A stretch of DNA of 64,000 nucleotides from Tillus elongatus (GCA_964006375.1 OZ023266.1:13135565-13199564); one strand, 5' to 3'. Shown: positions 12,451 through 24,462, counted from the first letter of the stretch. Notes: a model not told the origin generated them from the sequence alone. Made by a program: numbers and translations.

Positions 12451-12685
12451 GAATGTAATATATCATTGAATGTCCTACATGTTCTTGATACAATTTTTCC
12501 ATCAAGAATAAATAGTGCTATCAAACCTTCATTTGAGTAACTATTTCGCTCCATCTCAACTTGTTTTGAAATAAATATTAAGTGGAAAATTGCAAATAAG
12601 TCTTAAAACTTTGGAGTCTGTCAAACACAGTAAACAGTAAAGCAATTGTCAAATCACATGGCGTTCCATGACCAACTAATACAAA
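12451..12685 (-). mobile_element. Mariner-like 5' end fused to LINE-A (left arm)
   Basis: Non-LINE sequence continuous with LINE-A copy 1. On the minus strand it has an end resembling the inverted ends of the element at 5145 (TTAGTTGGTCATGG near 12663-12676). It then opens a frame, MERNSYSNEGLIALFILDG...SRTCRTF, like the N-terminus of that mariner-like protein (YYGECNHVLSRTCQIF). The frame runs into the LINE coding sequence, giving a chimeric frame from 12554 to 12126. The same junction appears in the right arm. Confidence 0.6.
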
Positions 12686-13814
12686 TTATGTGAAGACAAT
12701 GTGTTTTTTAATATTTATTGCGATTATTTCGAAAACTTGACAAGTTAGGTATACCACTATGCTACATCAACTTGTATGAAATTTAATTGCATTTCAAATT
12801 TTTTTAAAGCGCAGTGCCGAAAATTGACAAATTTTCAAAATCACCCTGTAGCTTAAAAAGAAAGAGTGTTGTGTCAGTTTTGATTTGGGCACCGTTAGTT
12901 TTACCCCACAAAAAAAAAATCCTGACACCCTGTACATAGAATATTTCAAAAAATTTGTCTACTTATTCACCAAATTGATAAACGTAACGCGACGTAAATA
13001 TTATTTCTACATCTAGCATTTCCATCTTAATTACATTTATCGTTGGTATTTGGAAAAACCTACTTTTAAAATAATAAAAAAATTAAAGTTTTAAAACTAA
13101 TATACCTAAAGCAATTTTAATCAATTTAAAACTTCCCAGCCACATCAAATATTAGTAGACTCTAATAACCTAATGGAAATCTCTACCTCTCTTATCTAAT
13201 TATCTCATTTTCTTTAGACATCACAGAGTTCTGCTGCAAGCTGCTACTGCTAAAATGAATATCTCTAAGGTAAATCTTGATAAGAGTTTCGTAATAATTT
13301 TACTGTGCAAGCGCAAAATTATAGATGGTAAGAACAACAAGGGCCTTTCTAATTTTCTCGTGTAGTCTTATCAAATAATGACGATGTAATGAAAGAAGGA
13401 CCACGGTTTGTGAGGAAACAATGTTTTAATTAAAACTGCCAGCTTATTGTGTTCTCTTAGGAAACAAGGGGGAGAAGCCGGTATCATAACAGATAAAACG
13501 GAAATTGTCTTCAGTATCTCGTGTGAAGGTGGTCGTTGTGCTTGATTGTGATGTAGATTATTCCTGCTATATTTACTGCTTAATTAACAAGTACAGGTTT
13601 GTTATTATCATAAAGCAAGTCGATTTTGTTGTAACGTAAACTGAAATGTATTGTTGCGCCACAACTTACCACCACTACCACTACTACCACTACTACCACT
13701 ACTACTACCAGTCACCCCATTCTCAACAACGAGTAGGATGAACACAATAGGCAAGTCTTAGGAGACTCTCGTTAAGAACCTACCACAAGTTGAAATAGAG
13801 AATTGCCAAATCTA
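12686..13814. other. Spacer between the arms of the inverted duplication
   Basis: About 1.1 kb without a recognised gene. It holds a CACCCTGTA motif near 12843 and another near 12926, and a CCACTA/CTACCA trinucleotide-like minisatellite at about 13666-13711. Some A+T-rich phrases near 13520-13600 could be old non-coding sequence. If the flanking arms recombined, this is the segment that would invert. Confidence 0.45.
13666..13711. repeat. (ACC/ACT)n trinucleotide repeat
   Basis: A short imperfect array of CCACTA and CTACCA units, about 46 bp. Confidence 0.85.
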
Positions 13815-14028
13815 ATCCAATTGCTTAACTGTTTACTGTGTTTGACAGACTCCGAAGTTTTAAGATTCATTTGAAATTTTCCACTTAATATTTATTTGAA
13901 AACAAGTTAAGATGGAGCGAAATAGTTACTCAAATGAAGTTTTGATGACACTATTTATTCTTCATTGACAATGTGACAAAATTGTAGCAGGAACATGTAG
14001 GACATTCAATGATATATGACATTCAAAT
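13815..14028 (+). mobile_element. Mariner-like 5' end fused to LINE-A (right arm)
   Basis: Inverted counterpart of 12450-12655. It includes CTGTTTACTGTGTTTGACAG and a start region MERNSYSNEVLMTLFILH, then a stop. The homology ends near 13815, before the terminal-repeat-like end that the left arm retains. Sharing a chimeric mariner/LINE junction in both arms shows that the chimera was duplicated as DNA, not that two LINEs inserted independently. Confidence 0.6.
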
Positions 14029-15626
14029 GTACGAAAGATGCTCTCTTCTCTCCATACCAGGAAAGCCTCTGACCTGGACGAGATCCCAGCAATTGTTCTC
14101 AAAAAATACGTACCAGAACTTGCTCCTATCCTGACTCGTCTGTTTCAGACATCTTACAATAGAGGGATATTCCCTAGTAACTGAAAAACTGCTCGAGTAC
14201 AACCCGTCCCGAAGAAATGATCCAAAGCGCTTCCTATCAACTACAGGCCTCTTTCTCTCCTTTCAGTTGTCTCTAAAGTGATGGGAAAGTATATAAACAC
14301 CGAATTACTGAAATTTCTTGAAAAACACAGTCTAATCCACGACGGGCAGTATGGATTCCGTCAGCGCCGATCAAGTGCCGACCTCCTTTCCTTTGTCACC
14401 CATTCTTGGAGCAAGTCTATGGAACTACACGGTGAATCCCAGATTGTCGCTCTAGGCATATCCAAAGCATTCCACCACGTCTGGTACGCAGCGCTGCTTA
14501 ATAAACTTCCGGTCCATGGCTTACCACCAAAACTCTGTACCTGGACAGCAAATTTCCTCTCCCACCGGAGAATTTCTAATGTCGTGGGTGGTCATTCTTC
14601 TAAACTGTATCCAATTAATGCAGTAGTCCCTCAAGGTTCAGCATTTGCCCCTACGTTGTTTCTTCTCCACATCAATGACCTCCTCTCTAGCACATCCAAC
14701 CCAGTTCACAGTTACGCGGATGACAGCACCCTCCACTCAAATATACAGTATTCTAAGTCTGTCTCTTTAGCCCAACTAGATGAGGATCGCAGACTCATAT
14801 ATCTGTGAATCTCCAAAAAATATTAGACTGGGGAAGTAGCAATCTTGTACAATTAAACTCCACCAAATCCCAGTCTTACTTCCTATCTCATAAGCGATAC
14901 ACCAGCCCTAGACCCATCACAATGAACAACCAAGTTATTCAATGTAATGAGTCCTTTTCACTTGTTGGCATTTATGTGGATCGAAATCTAAATTGGCACC
15001 AACATGTCACATCAATTGCAGAAGCAGCTGCTAAAAAATTCGGTTGTCTCTTCCGGGCTCGCAAATACTTTTCACCAGCTAGTCTCTATACCTTATATAC
15101 TTCTATACTTCACAAATAAGGCCAAACCTCGAATACTGCTCGCACATCTGGGGTGCTGCTGCCGCTTCTACACTCGCTATCCTGAACTCCATTCAGAAGA
15201 TAGCTATACGTCTCATCGGTGACCCTACCCCACCCAAAGGCTCTGCTATCGCTTGCCCACCGACGTGCCGTTGGTGACCTCTTTCTCTCTCTCTTATAGA
15301 TAGCTGCACGGGCACTGCTCAGAGGAGCTTTCTTCCATAGTTCCTCCACCTGCTGCCACAAACAGATTTACCAGGGGAATAGAGCGAATGCACCCTTTTA
15401 CTGTCGAGGTCACCAGACATAGAACATCTTGTTATGCCCGCTCTTTTGTCCCGAGGACTTCCAAGTTGTGGTATTCCTTGCCGGCACATGTCTTTCCTTC
15501 TCCTCCGAACCTCCAAACCTTCAAGTCCAGAATTAACAAGTTGCCTCTTTCCTCCTTGTCGACACCCACGGTACGATAGTATTTAGGCTGTAATCCCTCG
15601 TGGTCTGTTTTTGAAATATATAAAAA
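14029..15626 (+). mobile_element. LINE-A copy 2, right arm of inverted duplication
   Basis: Plus strand. Frames at 14278-14808 (YGFRQRRSSADLLSF, LGISKAFHHVWYAALLNKLP, PQGSAFAPTLFLLHIND, HSYADDSTLHSN), 14805-15119 (QKILDWGSSNLVQ, VGIYVDRNLNWHQHVTS) and 15388-15579 ([32 protein letters not shown]) give the RT palm and C-terminal region. Frameshifts and stops divide them: GNWKT reads GN*KT near 14180, and an 8-bp repeat TATACTTC near 15100 shifts the frame. Asp of the motif-A KAFDQ block is changed to His. The 3' end reads GTCTGTTTTTGAAATATATA. Confidence 0.9.
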
Positions 15627-15654
15627 GAGGCGGTTTGAAACTGATGATTTTAGC

Positions 15655-16524
15655 GTGACACACAAAAAAGGCCAAAACTTTATTTTTGCAAATGGGATAC
15701 CCTGTATAAAGCAAATACTGATAAACACCACGGAAACACAGTTACCAAGAACGCAGGGAAACAGAAAGAAGGATTGTATGGCAGCGGATATACTAGAATT
15801 GATGGATCAACGAAGACGATACAAAAACAGAAATACATCGGAATATAAACGACTGAATAGTGAAATGAGAACAAAAATAAAGGTACCAAAAGAGGACTGG
15901 ATGAATGAGAAATGTAGGGTAATAGAGGAACTACAGGACAGACATAATTTTTTGAATATGAACAGAGAAATTAGGGAATTTACGCATAGCGACAGGAAAC
16001 ATTCACAACATCTACTAGAAGACAACAACGGACATCTAATACAGAGCACTCATGATAAATTGAAGAAATGGGAAAGTTATATCAAGAACCTATTCGAAGA
16101 AGGCAGAACCGAAGAATTTTTAGTCGAGAACGACGAAGGCCCAACAATTCTGAAGAGGGAAGTATAAGTCGCCATTAAACAGCTTAAAATAAATAAAAGC
16201 CCAGGACCCGACGAAATTTACTCGGAGATATTGAAACTGATAAACAAGAACAACCTCGACTTACTTGTCTCCCCTTTTAATAAAATTTACGAGACAGGAA
16301 GGATACCAGACGAATGAATGGAGTCGATCTTCGTACCCTTGCCAAAACAACCACAGATGCGAGGACTTTAGGCTGATAAGTCTTATGAACCATTCCCTTA
16401 AGATACTATTAAAAATATTACATAACAGGTTATTTAGAAGATGCGAAGCAGAGATATAGCATGATCAGTTCGGTTTTAGGAGTGGTATGAGGACAATAGA
16501 AGCGCTGTTTAGCCTACAAGTGTT
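15655..16524 (+). pseudogene. RTE-like LINE: linker and RT fingers, broken
   Basis: The first frame (to 16167) carries a basic, charged linker (LELMDQRRRYKNRNTSEYKR, KEDWMNEKCRVIEELQ) and KKWESYIKNLFEEGR. After the stop it continues as KSPGPDE and GRIPDE. It shifts to DFRLISLMNHSLKILLKILH and DQFGFRSGMRTIEALF, the N-terminal RT motifs seen also at 3.3-4.1 and 48.2-48.8 kb. Three nonsense codons and two frameshifts disable it. Confidence 0.8.
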
Positions 16525-17631
16525 ATGCCAGAAGTGTTACGATTAACACAGGACATCTTTCTCTGTTTTGTCGACTTTGAGAAGGCCTTCGACCAAGTGA
16601 AGCATCCAAAATTGATAGACGCCCTACGAAATATAGGTCTAGATGGCAAGAGTTTAACACTAATCAAAAACTTATGCCGGTACCAAGTGGCCAATTTTCG
16701 AATAGAGGGCGAAACTTTTAACAGCATAAATATTGGGAAAGGAGTAAGACAGGGATGCGTATTGTCACCCGTGTTGTTTAATCTGTATTCCGAGCTTCTG
16801 TTCGAAAAGGCTCTTGAGAAAGTTAATGAAGGTATAAAAGTAAATGGCGTTCGGATAAACACTATTAGATACGCCGACGACACCGTATTAATGGCAGATA
16901 CGGATACCGGCTTACAAAGTATTCTAGATCAGCTAAATCAGACATGTTCGGAATTTGGAATGCGGATCAACGAGAGGAAAACGAAAATAATGGTAACGCA
17001 GAGGAGACAGAATGTACCTATACCCTTCATTATACATACTAACATATTACCACAGGTCAACCATTATAAATACTTGGGATGCTGGATAGACAGCCAATTA
17101 AACCCAAAAAAAGAAATAAATTCCAGAATTGCACAAGCCAAAAGCAACTTTACAAAAATACGAAGGCTTCTTTCCGATTCGCATCTCGACATAAACCTAA
17201 GGTTAAGGTTATCAAAATGCTACATATGGTCAGTCCTTCTGTATGGTGTAGAGACATGGACCTTAAAAATAACGAGCATGAATAAACTGGAAGCTTTCGA
17301 GATGTGGGTCAATCGGCGCATACTAAAAATACCATGGACAGCAAGAGTGCGAAATGAAGAGGTCTCACGCAGAGTGAACAGAGACAGAGAGCTTCTCCAG
17401 GTTGTCAAGGGGAGGAAGACAGCATATCGGGGCCACTTATTGCGCAATTCCAAATATTATATCCCCCAGCTCATAATTACAGGTAAACTAGAGGGGAAAA
17501 GAAGTGTAGGAAAAAAGAGACTGTCATGGCTGAGAAACATAAGATATTGGACAGGTCTGGGCTTTGAGGACTTGATAAGAGCGGCGGAGGATAGAGAGGA
17601 GTTTGCTGTTGTAGTCGCTAACCTCCATTAG
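16525..17631 (+). CDS. RTE-like LINE reverse transcriptase, C-terminal 368 codons
   Basis: Open frame with the RT palm and C-terminal domain. Motif A FVDFEKAFDQV lies at about residues 15-25, GVRQGCVLSP at 73-82, the catalytic RYADDTVL at 115-122, YKYLGCWID near 181-189, SVLLYGVETWTL near 236-247 and FEMWVNRRILKIPW shortly after. The three catalytic Asp (one in motif A, two in YADD) are present. The Met used as start is internal to the ancestral protein and follows a frameshift, so the frame is a remnant rather than a gene. Closest relatives in the window are the copies ending at 49961 and 2870. Confidence 0.85.
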   Translation: MPEVLRLTQDIFLCFVDFEKAFDQVKHPKLIDALRNIGLDGKSLTLIKNLCRYQVANFRIEGETFNSINIGKGVRQGCVLSPVLFNLYSELLFEKALEKVNEGIKVNGVRINTIRYADDTVLMADTDTGLQSILDQLNQTCSEFGMRINERKTKIMVTQRRQNVPIPFIIHTNILPQVNHYKYLGCWIDSQLNPKKEINSRIAQAKSNFTKIRRLLSDSHLDINLRLRLSKCYIWSVLLYGVETWTLKITSMNKLEAFEMWVNRRILKIPWTARVRNEEVSRRVNRDRELLQVVKGRKTAYRGHLLRNSKYYIPQLIITGKLEGKRSVGKKRLSWLRNIRYWTGLGFEDLIRAAEDREEFAVVVANLH

Positions 17632-17650
17632 TGGAGAAGGCACCCAAAGA

Positions 17651-17784
17651 AGAAGAGATATAAAATATAAACTTCTTCAAATAATCGTTAACTGGGACCT
17701 CTAAAACCGTTCTCCCAGGTCCATTTAAATTTAAAGAACTAGTTTTAATAATATACCTCACTAATAGTGTACAATTCTTATGAA
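17651..17784. repeat. Inner part of 0.6-kb TIR element (3' piece)
   Basis: TAACTGGGACCTCTAAAACC, GTCCATTTAAATTTAAAGAA and TAATAGTGTACAATTCTTAT match 59930-60030 closely, in the same orientation. It is the 3' piece of the element seen more fully at 59457-60065. Confidence 0.6.
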
Positions 17785-17822
17785 AATTCACTACTACATT
17801 GCACTTGCTGCTCCCGAACATT
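17785..17822 (-). repeat. ACGCA-family right terminus, diverged
   Basis: Reads AAAATTCACTACTACATTGC then ACTTGCTGCTCCCGAA, a decayed version of the right end seen at 55490-55523. Confidence 0.55.
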
Positions 17823-18415
17823 TTTGAAGGTTTGAAAGTCATGACCTCTCTATAAGTAAATTATTGTACGAAATTGCCTTTAACGAAAATTCGCCAAAAA
17901 GATAAAAAGTGTAAAAGAGGCGACGAAAACCACAATGGTAATTGACTGCCCTTCTCATTCGTCCGATTGTAGAGAGAACCCTTCACCAACCTACAACAAA
18001 GACCCTAAAGAATATAAAACCGGTCACATCGTCGGTCGATTTCCGCTTTTGCCTACAAGTAGAGTCTCGCCGCAAATGTAATAAATATAAATCGATTTGG
18101 GGTAGAAAATGATGAACATGAACGAGGAAGGGGAGAAGTTAACAGATACAATTCAATAAAAGGCGCGTTCACCGAGTAATAAAACTTATTGAAAGCATCT
18201 CGGATGGAATGACAGTATGACATTGTATACAGACAAGCTGCAATCGTTCCCGTATGTTATGTAAAATAGATTCTCTCGCCATAACTAAATGCCATCGAGC
18301 AGAATTTCGGAATAAAATATGCTGACAAGTGAATTGTGTTCTCGAACAGTGAAACGAAATAATGCGAATAATGGTTAATACGTGGGGATTTATTACCGAG
18401 AGCAAAAAGTAAATG
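17823..18415. other. Non-coding, no gene seen
   Basis: No frame with family resemblance. A short ACGAAAATTCGCCAAAAAGAT phrase near 17884 echoes the outer sequence of the (TA)n-core repeats. Confidence 0.4.
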
Positions 18416-18478
18416 TACGAGGCGTGTTTTCTTAAGTAGGTACCGTTTTCAAATTGGGCAACTGCAGCACTGCGATCA

Positions 18479-20268
<1,790 letters not shown>

Positions 20269-20420
20269 CGCTTGCGTACCAACTACAGTAACTGACACCC
20301 AAATGTGCGCGAGTATTGAGATGTCTACGAGCCATATAATGGTTATTTAAACTGACCAATCGCAATCCATCAGCTGCACGGCGCTTGTATATTGATGTCA
20401 ATCGCTAAGCCGACTATGGC

Positions 20421-20436
20421 GGGGGGGGGGGGGGGG
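20421..20436. repeat. Poly-G run (16)
   Basis: Sixteen G residues immediately after CGACTATGGC, marking the upstream edge of the RTE 5' region. Confidence 0.95.
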
Positions 20437-20825
20437 TCCACATCAACAAGCGGATCCTCATAGCTACAGGCAGCCAGACAGGTAGCCCACGGGGTAAATT
20501 CCAGGCTGGTAAGTGAATGCGCGTCCTCAGGTGGCGGATAGAGGAATGCCTCTCAGATATGAGTGGTAGGAGGTAAATGAAATACCTACCGCGGACCAAC
20601 AGGTACAGTAACGTCTGACCCAGAATGGGCGGCTACGAACACCGTCTGACCCAGACTGGGCTGCTGAAGTTTCAAACTCACCAAGACGTCTAGCCAGCGT
20701 GGTGTTTTATGGCTAAATACCCCCTATGGTCATGCCAGATGTAAAAACTGAACTACCCCCAGGCGAGTAGAAAAGTATTTTCAAAATCTCGCACTGACAA
20801 CAAGTCAGTCTGCCTCAAGGATCCT

Positions 20826-20842
20826 GGGGGGGGGGGGGGGGG
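20826..20842. repeat. Poly-G run (17)
   Basis: Seventeen G residues, 12 bp before the ATG at 20855, at the downstream edge of the RTE 5' region. Confidence 0.95.
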
Positions 20843-20854
20843 CTGTGAAAACAT

Positions 20855-21634
20855 ATGGCAATGAGTACCAAACGTACCAACAACAAAATACTGCATATTG
20901 CAACCTACAATACCCGATCACTGTCAACAGATGAAAGATTAATGGAACTAGAAGGCGAGTTGGAACATATACAATGGGACGTTGTCGGACTAAGTGAAGT
21001 AAAAAGACGAGGCGAACATCTCATAGACCTTAAATATGGGCACATATTCTATAGCCTGGGTGATGAAGGGAGCTCCTGGGGAGGAACAGGATTTCTCATA
21101 CACAAGCGACACAAATCAAGCATCGTGTCACTAAATAAAATATCAACACGAGTTATCTCTTTGATTCTAAAACTCAATACCAGATACAATATGAAGCTCA
21201 TACAAGTATACGCCCCTACAATGGATCATGACGATGAGGAGATAGACACTGCTCTAAACGAACACCCAGAGCACTTTACTCTAATATGTGGTGATTTTAA
21301 TGCCAAAATAGGCAAAAAAATAAATCAAAGTGAGGAAGCAATTGGAGACTTTGGCTTAGAAGGTAGAAATGATCGAGGAGAAACGCTGCTCAGCTTTATA
21401 CTACAAAATAATCTGTTTCAGATGGGCAGCTTTTTCTACAAAAAAACAAATAGAAGATGGACCTGGAAAATCCCCGATGGGAAAACAAGAAACATCACAG
21501 ATAAAAAACACATAATAAAAGACGTGACTGTCCTAAATAGGTTTGCTACTGGGAGCGACCACAGGCTTGTTCGAGCAAAAGTAGCTATTGACATTGGCAA
21601 AGAACGACAAAAAAATGATCCAAAAGAGCAATAA
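20855..21634 (+). CDS. RTE-like LINE AP endonuclease domain
   Basis: 259 codons of an exonuclease-endonuclease-phosphatase domain. TYNTRSLS is at residues 18-25, GLSEVKRRGE with the catalytic Glu near 45-54, QVYAPT near 117-122, CGDFNAKIG at 145-153 and GSDHRLV at 233-239. In LINEs this domain nicks target DNA for target-primed reverse transcription. The QIDYI block expected between KTRN and IIKDV is shortened (TRNITDKKHIIKDV), so a small in-frame deletion probably removed a catalytic Asp. The ATG at 20855 follows the G run; a second ATG is at 20861. The frame leaves the RT frame at an A7 run. Confidence 0.85.
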   Translation: MAMSTKRTNNKILHIATYNTRSLSTDERLMELEGELEHIQWDVVGLSEVKRRGEHLIDLKYGHIFYSLGDEGSSWGGTGFLIHKRHKSSIVSLNKISTRVISLILKLNTRYNMKLIQVYAPTMDHDDEEIDTALNEHPEHFTLICGDFNAKIGKKINQSEEAIGDFGLEGRNDRGETLLSFILQNNLFQMGSFFYKKTNRRWTWKIPDGKTRNITDKKHIIKDVTVLNRFATGSDHRLVRAKVAIDIGKERQKNDPKEQ

Positions 21635-22749
21635 ATCAAGTTTACTAATAAATCCAGCAGATGTAAATAGCTTTGAACAATGGATCACCAATAAATTAAC
21701 CAAGGCTGAAATAGAACACACCATTGGTAACGACATCAACAAACAGAACAATATCATCACAACCACAATAACTGAAGCCCAAAGTCGGCACTGCTCAGCA
21801 AATCAAAGGGAAGAAAAACTAGGCAGGGAGACCAAACTGCTCATAGAAAAAAGAAGGGATATGAGGTCAAAAAGCTATGCGTCACAAGAAGAATTAAGAG
21901 AAATAAATAAACAAATTTCAAAAGGCATTCGACGCGACGTAAGAGCTTTTAGACACAACCAAATCAAAGATACCATAGAGAACAACAAGGGTATGAAAGT
22001 TCTACGTAGAAAGCTTGACAATGGAAAGAGACAAATAATAAAACTTAAAAATGCACAAGGGCACACATTAACAAACAGGAAAGATATTCTCAATATTGTG
22101 AAAGAGTTTTTTGGAATGCTATATAAAAGCCAAAGTAATATAAGTCTACATCCAGAATCTGACATACTAACCCGTAAAAAAGGTGTGGTTAACCAAGGCT
22201 CGGAAATACTAACGGAAATATCACTAGATGATATTAAACTAGCCCTGAAAAAGATGAAAAATCGAAAATCGCCCGGAGAAGACTGCGTGGTTTCCAATGC
22301 GATAAAGATTGGTGGTCCTTGCTTGCTCCAAAAAATCAAATCTCTTTTCAACCGTTGTCTCTTCAATAGTACGATACCAGAAAAGTGGCACAACACCATC
22401 GTAATACTGGTCCACAAGAAAGGAGACATCTCGAACCTAGAAAATTACAGGCCGATAAGTCTACTTAGCCACCTCTACAAATTATTTACTAGAATAATTA
22501 CCACACGACTTGAAAAGAAGTTGGACTTCGTCCAGCCAGTGAAACAAGCTGGTTTTCGAAGTGGGTTTGGAACCAATGATCATCCCCAGAGCGTCAAAAC
22601 AGTGATTGAAAAGACCATCGAATATGGCAGACCCCTTGTCCTTGCTTTTGTGGATTTCCATAAGGCTTTCGACACTGTGGAGCTGGGCGCAGTGTTGCAG
22701 TCCCTAGAAGCATGCCGTATTGACTATCGCTACACCAAACTGATTTACA

Positions 22750-22839
<90 letters not shown>

Positions 22840-22853
22840 TACTCTTGTGGTAA
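21588..22853 (+). pseudogene. RTE-like LINE reverse transcriptase, interrupted by (TA)n
   Basis: Coding sequence continuing the endonuclease after a one-base slip. It has a charged linker, then VKEFFGMLYKSQ, MKNRKSPGEDCVVSNAIKIG, WHNTIVILVHKKGD, NYRPISLLSHLYKLFTRII, QAGFRSGFGTND and motif A LAFVDFHKAFDTVE. It reaches LIYNMY, where the (TA)n array starts, before the GVRQGD and YADD motifs. Because TA repeats read as Ile-Tyr, the frame stays open through the array. The first ATG of this frame is not a natural start. Confidence 0.85.
22752..22837. repeat. (TA)n array inside RTE coding sequence
   Basis: About 86 bp of TA repeat between RTE codons ...LIYNM and ATLVVKLHE.... Both sides are recognisable RTE protein, so the array expanded or was inserted in the gene itself. 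Confidence 0.95.
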
Positions 22854-22902
22854 AACTACATGAAAACACGAATCCTATAACAATTGGGAGAGGAGGAGTA
22901 CG

Positions 22903-24085
22903 AAAATACTAAAACTTCTTGAAAAACACAGTCTAATCCACGACAGGCAGTATGGATTCCGTCAGCGCAGATCAACAGCCGACCTTCTTTCCTTTGTCAC
23001 CCATTCTTGGAACAAGTCTATGGAACTACATGGTGAATCCCAGATTGTCGCTCTAGACATATCCAAAGCATTCGACCAGGTGTGGTACGCCGCGCTGCTT
23101 TATAAACTTCCGGGCTATGGCCTACCACCAAAACTCTCTACCTGGACAGCAAATCTCCTTTCCAACTGGAGCATATCTGTTGTCGTGTATGTCCATTCCT
23201 CTAAACTGTATCCAATTCAAGCAGAAATCCCTCAAGGTTCAGCTTTAGCCCCTACTTTGTTTCTTCTCCACATCAATGACCTCCTCTCTAGCACTTTCAA
23301 CCCAGTTCACAGTTACGCGGACGACAGCACCTCCACTCAAATATACAATATTCTTTAGCCCAATTAGATGATGATCTCAGACACATGGACGGTCCTGTCT
23401 CTGTGGATCCACAAAAAATATTGGACTGGGGAAGTAGAAATCTTGTACAATTCAACTCCACCAAATCTCAGTCTTGCCTTCTGTCCCATAAGAGACCCAC
23501 CAGCCCTAGACCCGTCACAATGAACAACCAAGTTATTCAAAATAATGAGTCCTTTTCACTTGTTGGCATTTCTATGGGTCGAAATCGCAATTGGCACCAA
23601 CATGTCACACCAATTGCAGAAGCGACTGTGAAGAAATTAGGTTTCCTCTTCCGGGCTCGCAAATACTTTTTACCAGCTAATCTCTATACCTTATATACTT
23701 CTATTCCATAGGAGATACTCCAGCCCTAGACCCATCAAAATGAACAACCAAGTTATTCAAAGTAATGAGTCCTTTTCACTTGTTGGCATTTCTGTGGATC
23801 GAAATCTCAATTGGAACCAATATGTCACATCAATTGTAGAAGCAGCTGCTAAGAAAGTAGGTTTCCTATTCCGTGCTCGCAGATACTTTTCTCCAGCTAA
23901 TCTCTATACCTTATATACTTCACAAATAAGGCAAAACCTTGAATACTGCTCCCACATCTGGGGTGCCGCTGCCGCTTCTACGTTCGCTATCCTGGAATCC
24001 TTTAAGAAGAGAGATATACGTCTCATCGATGATCCTACCTTCACCCAAAGGCTGCCAGCCCTTGACCACCGACGTGCCGTTGGTG

Positions 24086-24140
<55 letters not shown>

Positions 24141-24462
24141 ACAGATATCTGCATGGGCACTGCTCGGAGGAGCTTTCTTCCATAGTTCCTCCACCGGCTA
24201 CCCCAAATAGATCTACCAGGAGAACAGAGCAAATGCACTTTTTTACTGTCCAGATCACCAGACATAGAACATTTTGTTATGCCCGCTCTTTTGTCCCGTG
24301 GGCTTTCAAGTTGTGGAATTCCTTAGCGACACATGTTTTTCCTTCTCCTCCGAACTTCCAAACCTTAACATTAACAAGTTGCCATTTCCTCCTTGTCGAC
24401 ACCCACGGTACGATAGTATTTAGGCTGTAAGCCCTCGTGGTGTGTTATTGAAATAAAAAAAA
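22903..24462 (+). mobile_element. LINE-A copy 3 with internal tandem duplication
   Basis: Plus strand, 5'-truncated at FLEKHSLIHD. It carries YGFRQRRSTADLLSF, LDISKAFDQVWYAALLYKLP, EIPQGSALAPTLFLLHINDL and HSYADDST, then a frameshift at the STLH segment. About 215 bp (MNNQVIQ...FRARKYF...LYTLYTS) is present twice in tandem (about 23483-23701 and 23702-23925), the copies differing at many positions. A (CT)n expansion interrupts the C-terminal part. It ends GTGTGTTATTGAAATAAAAA, the usual LINE-A 3' end. Confidence 0.9.
24089..24136. repeat. (CT)n microsatellite within LINE-A
   Basis: About 48 bp of CT repeat at the point where other LINE-A copies have only CTCTCTCTCTC (GDLSLF in protein). It reads as a Ser-Leu run on the plus strand. 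Confidence 0.95.

Larger units (their letters stand above)
15640..17650 (+). mobile_element. RTE-like LINE, 5'-truncated
   Basis: Plus-strand element of about 1.9-2.0 kb. RTE-like coding sequence starts by about 15725. It contains the charged linker, RT and C-terminal domain, and ends with an AAGAAGAAGAGA tail at about 17650. It is interrupted by a stop at 16165, TGG to TGA near 16315, a frameshift near 16350, a stop near 16457 and a frameshift near 16510. The last 368 codons are open. The endonuclease is lost. Upstream, GATACCCTGTATA (15697) marks a terminus-like motif of another repeat. Confidence 0.88.
20420..22902 (+). mobile_element. RTE-like LINE with endonuclease, second lineage
   Basis: Plus strand. 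The 5' untranslated region (20437-20825) lies between runs of 16 and 17 G and holds a 31-bp tandem motif (CGTCTGACCCAGA at 20612 and 20643). The endonuclease frame starts at 20855, the RT frame continues to about 22750, and a (TA)n array then interrupts it. The RT resumes as ATLVVKLHENTNPITIGRGGVR to 22902. LINE-A copy 3 begins there and the rest of the RTE is missing. One frameshift at an A7 run (21609-21615) separates endonuclease and RT. The protein differs clearly from the other RTE-like copies. Confidence 0.88.
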
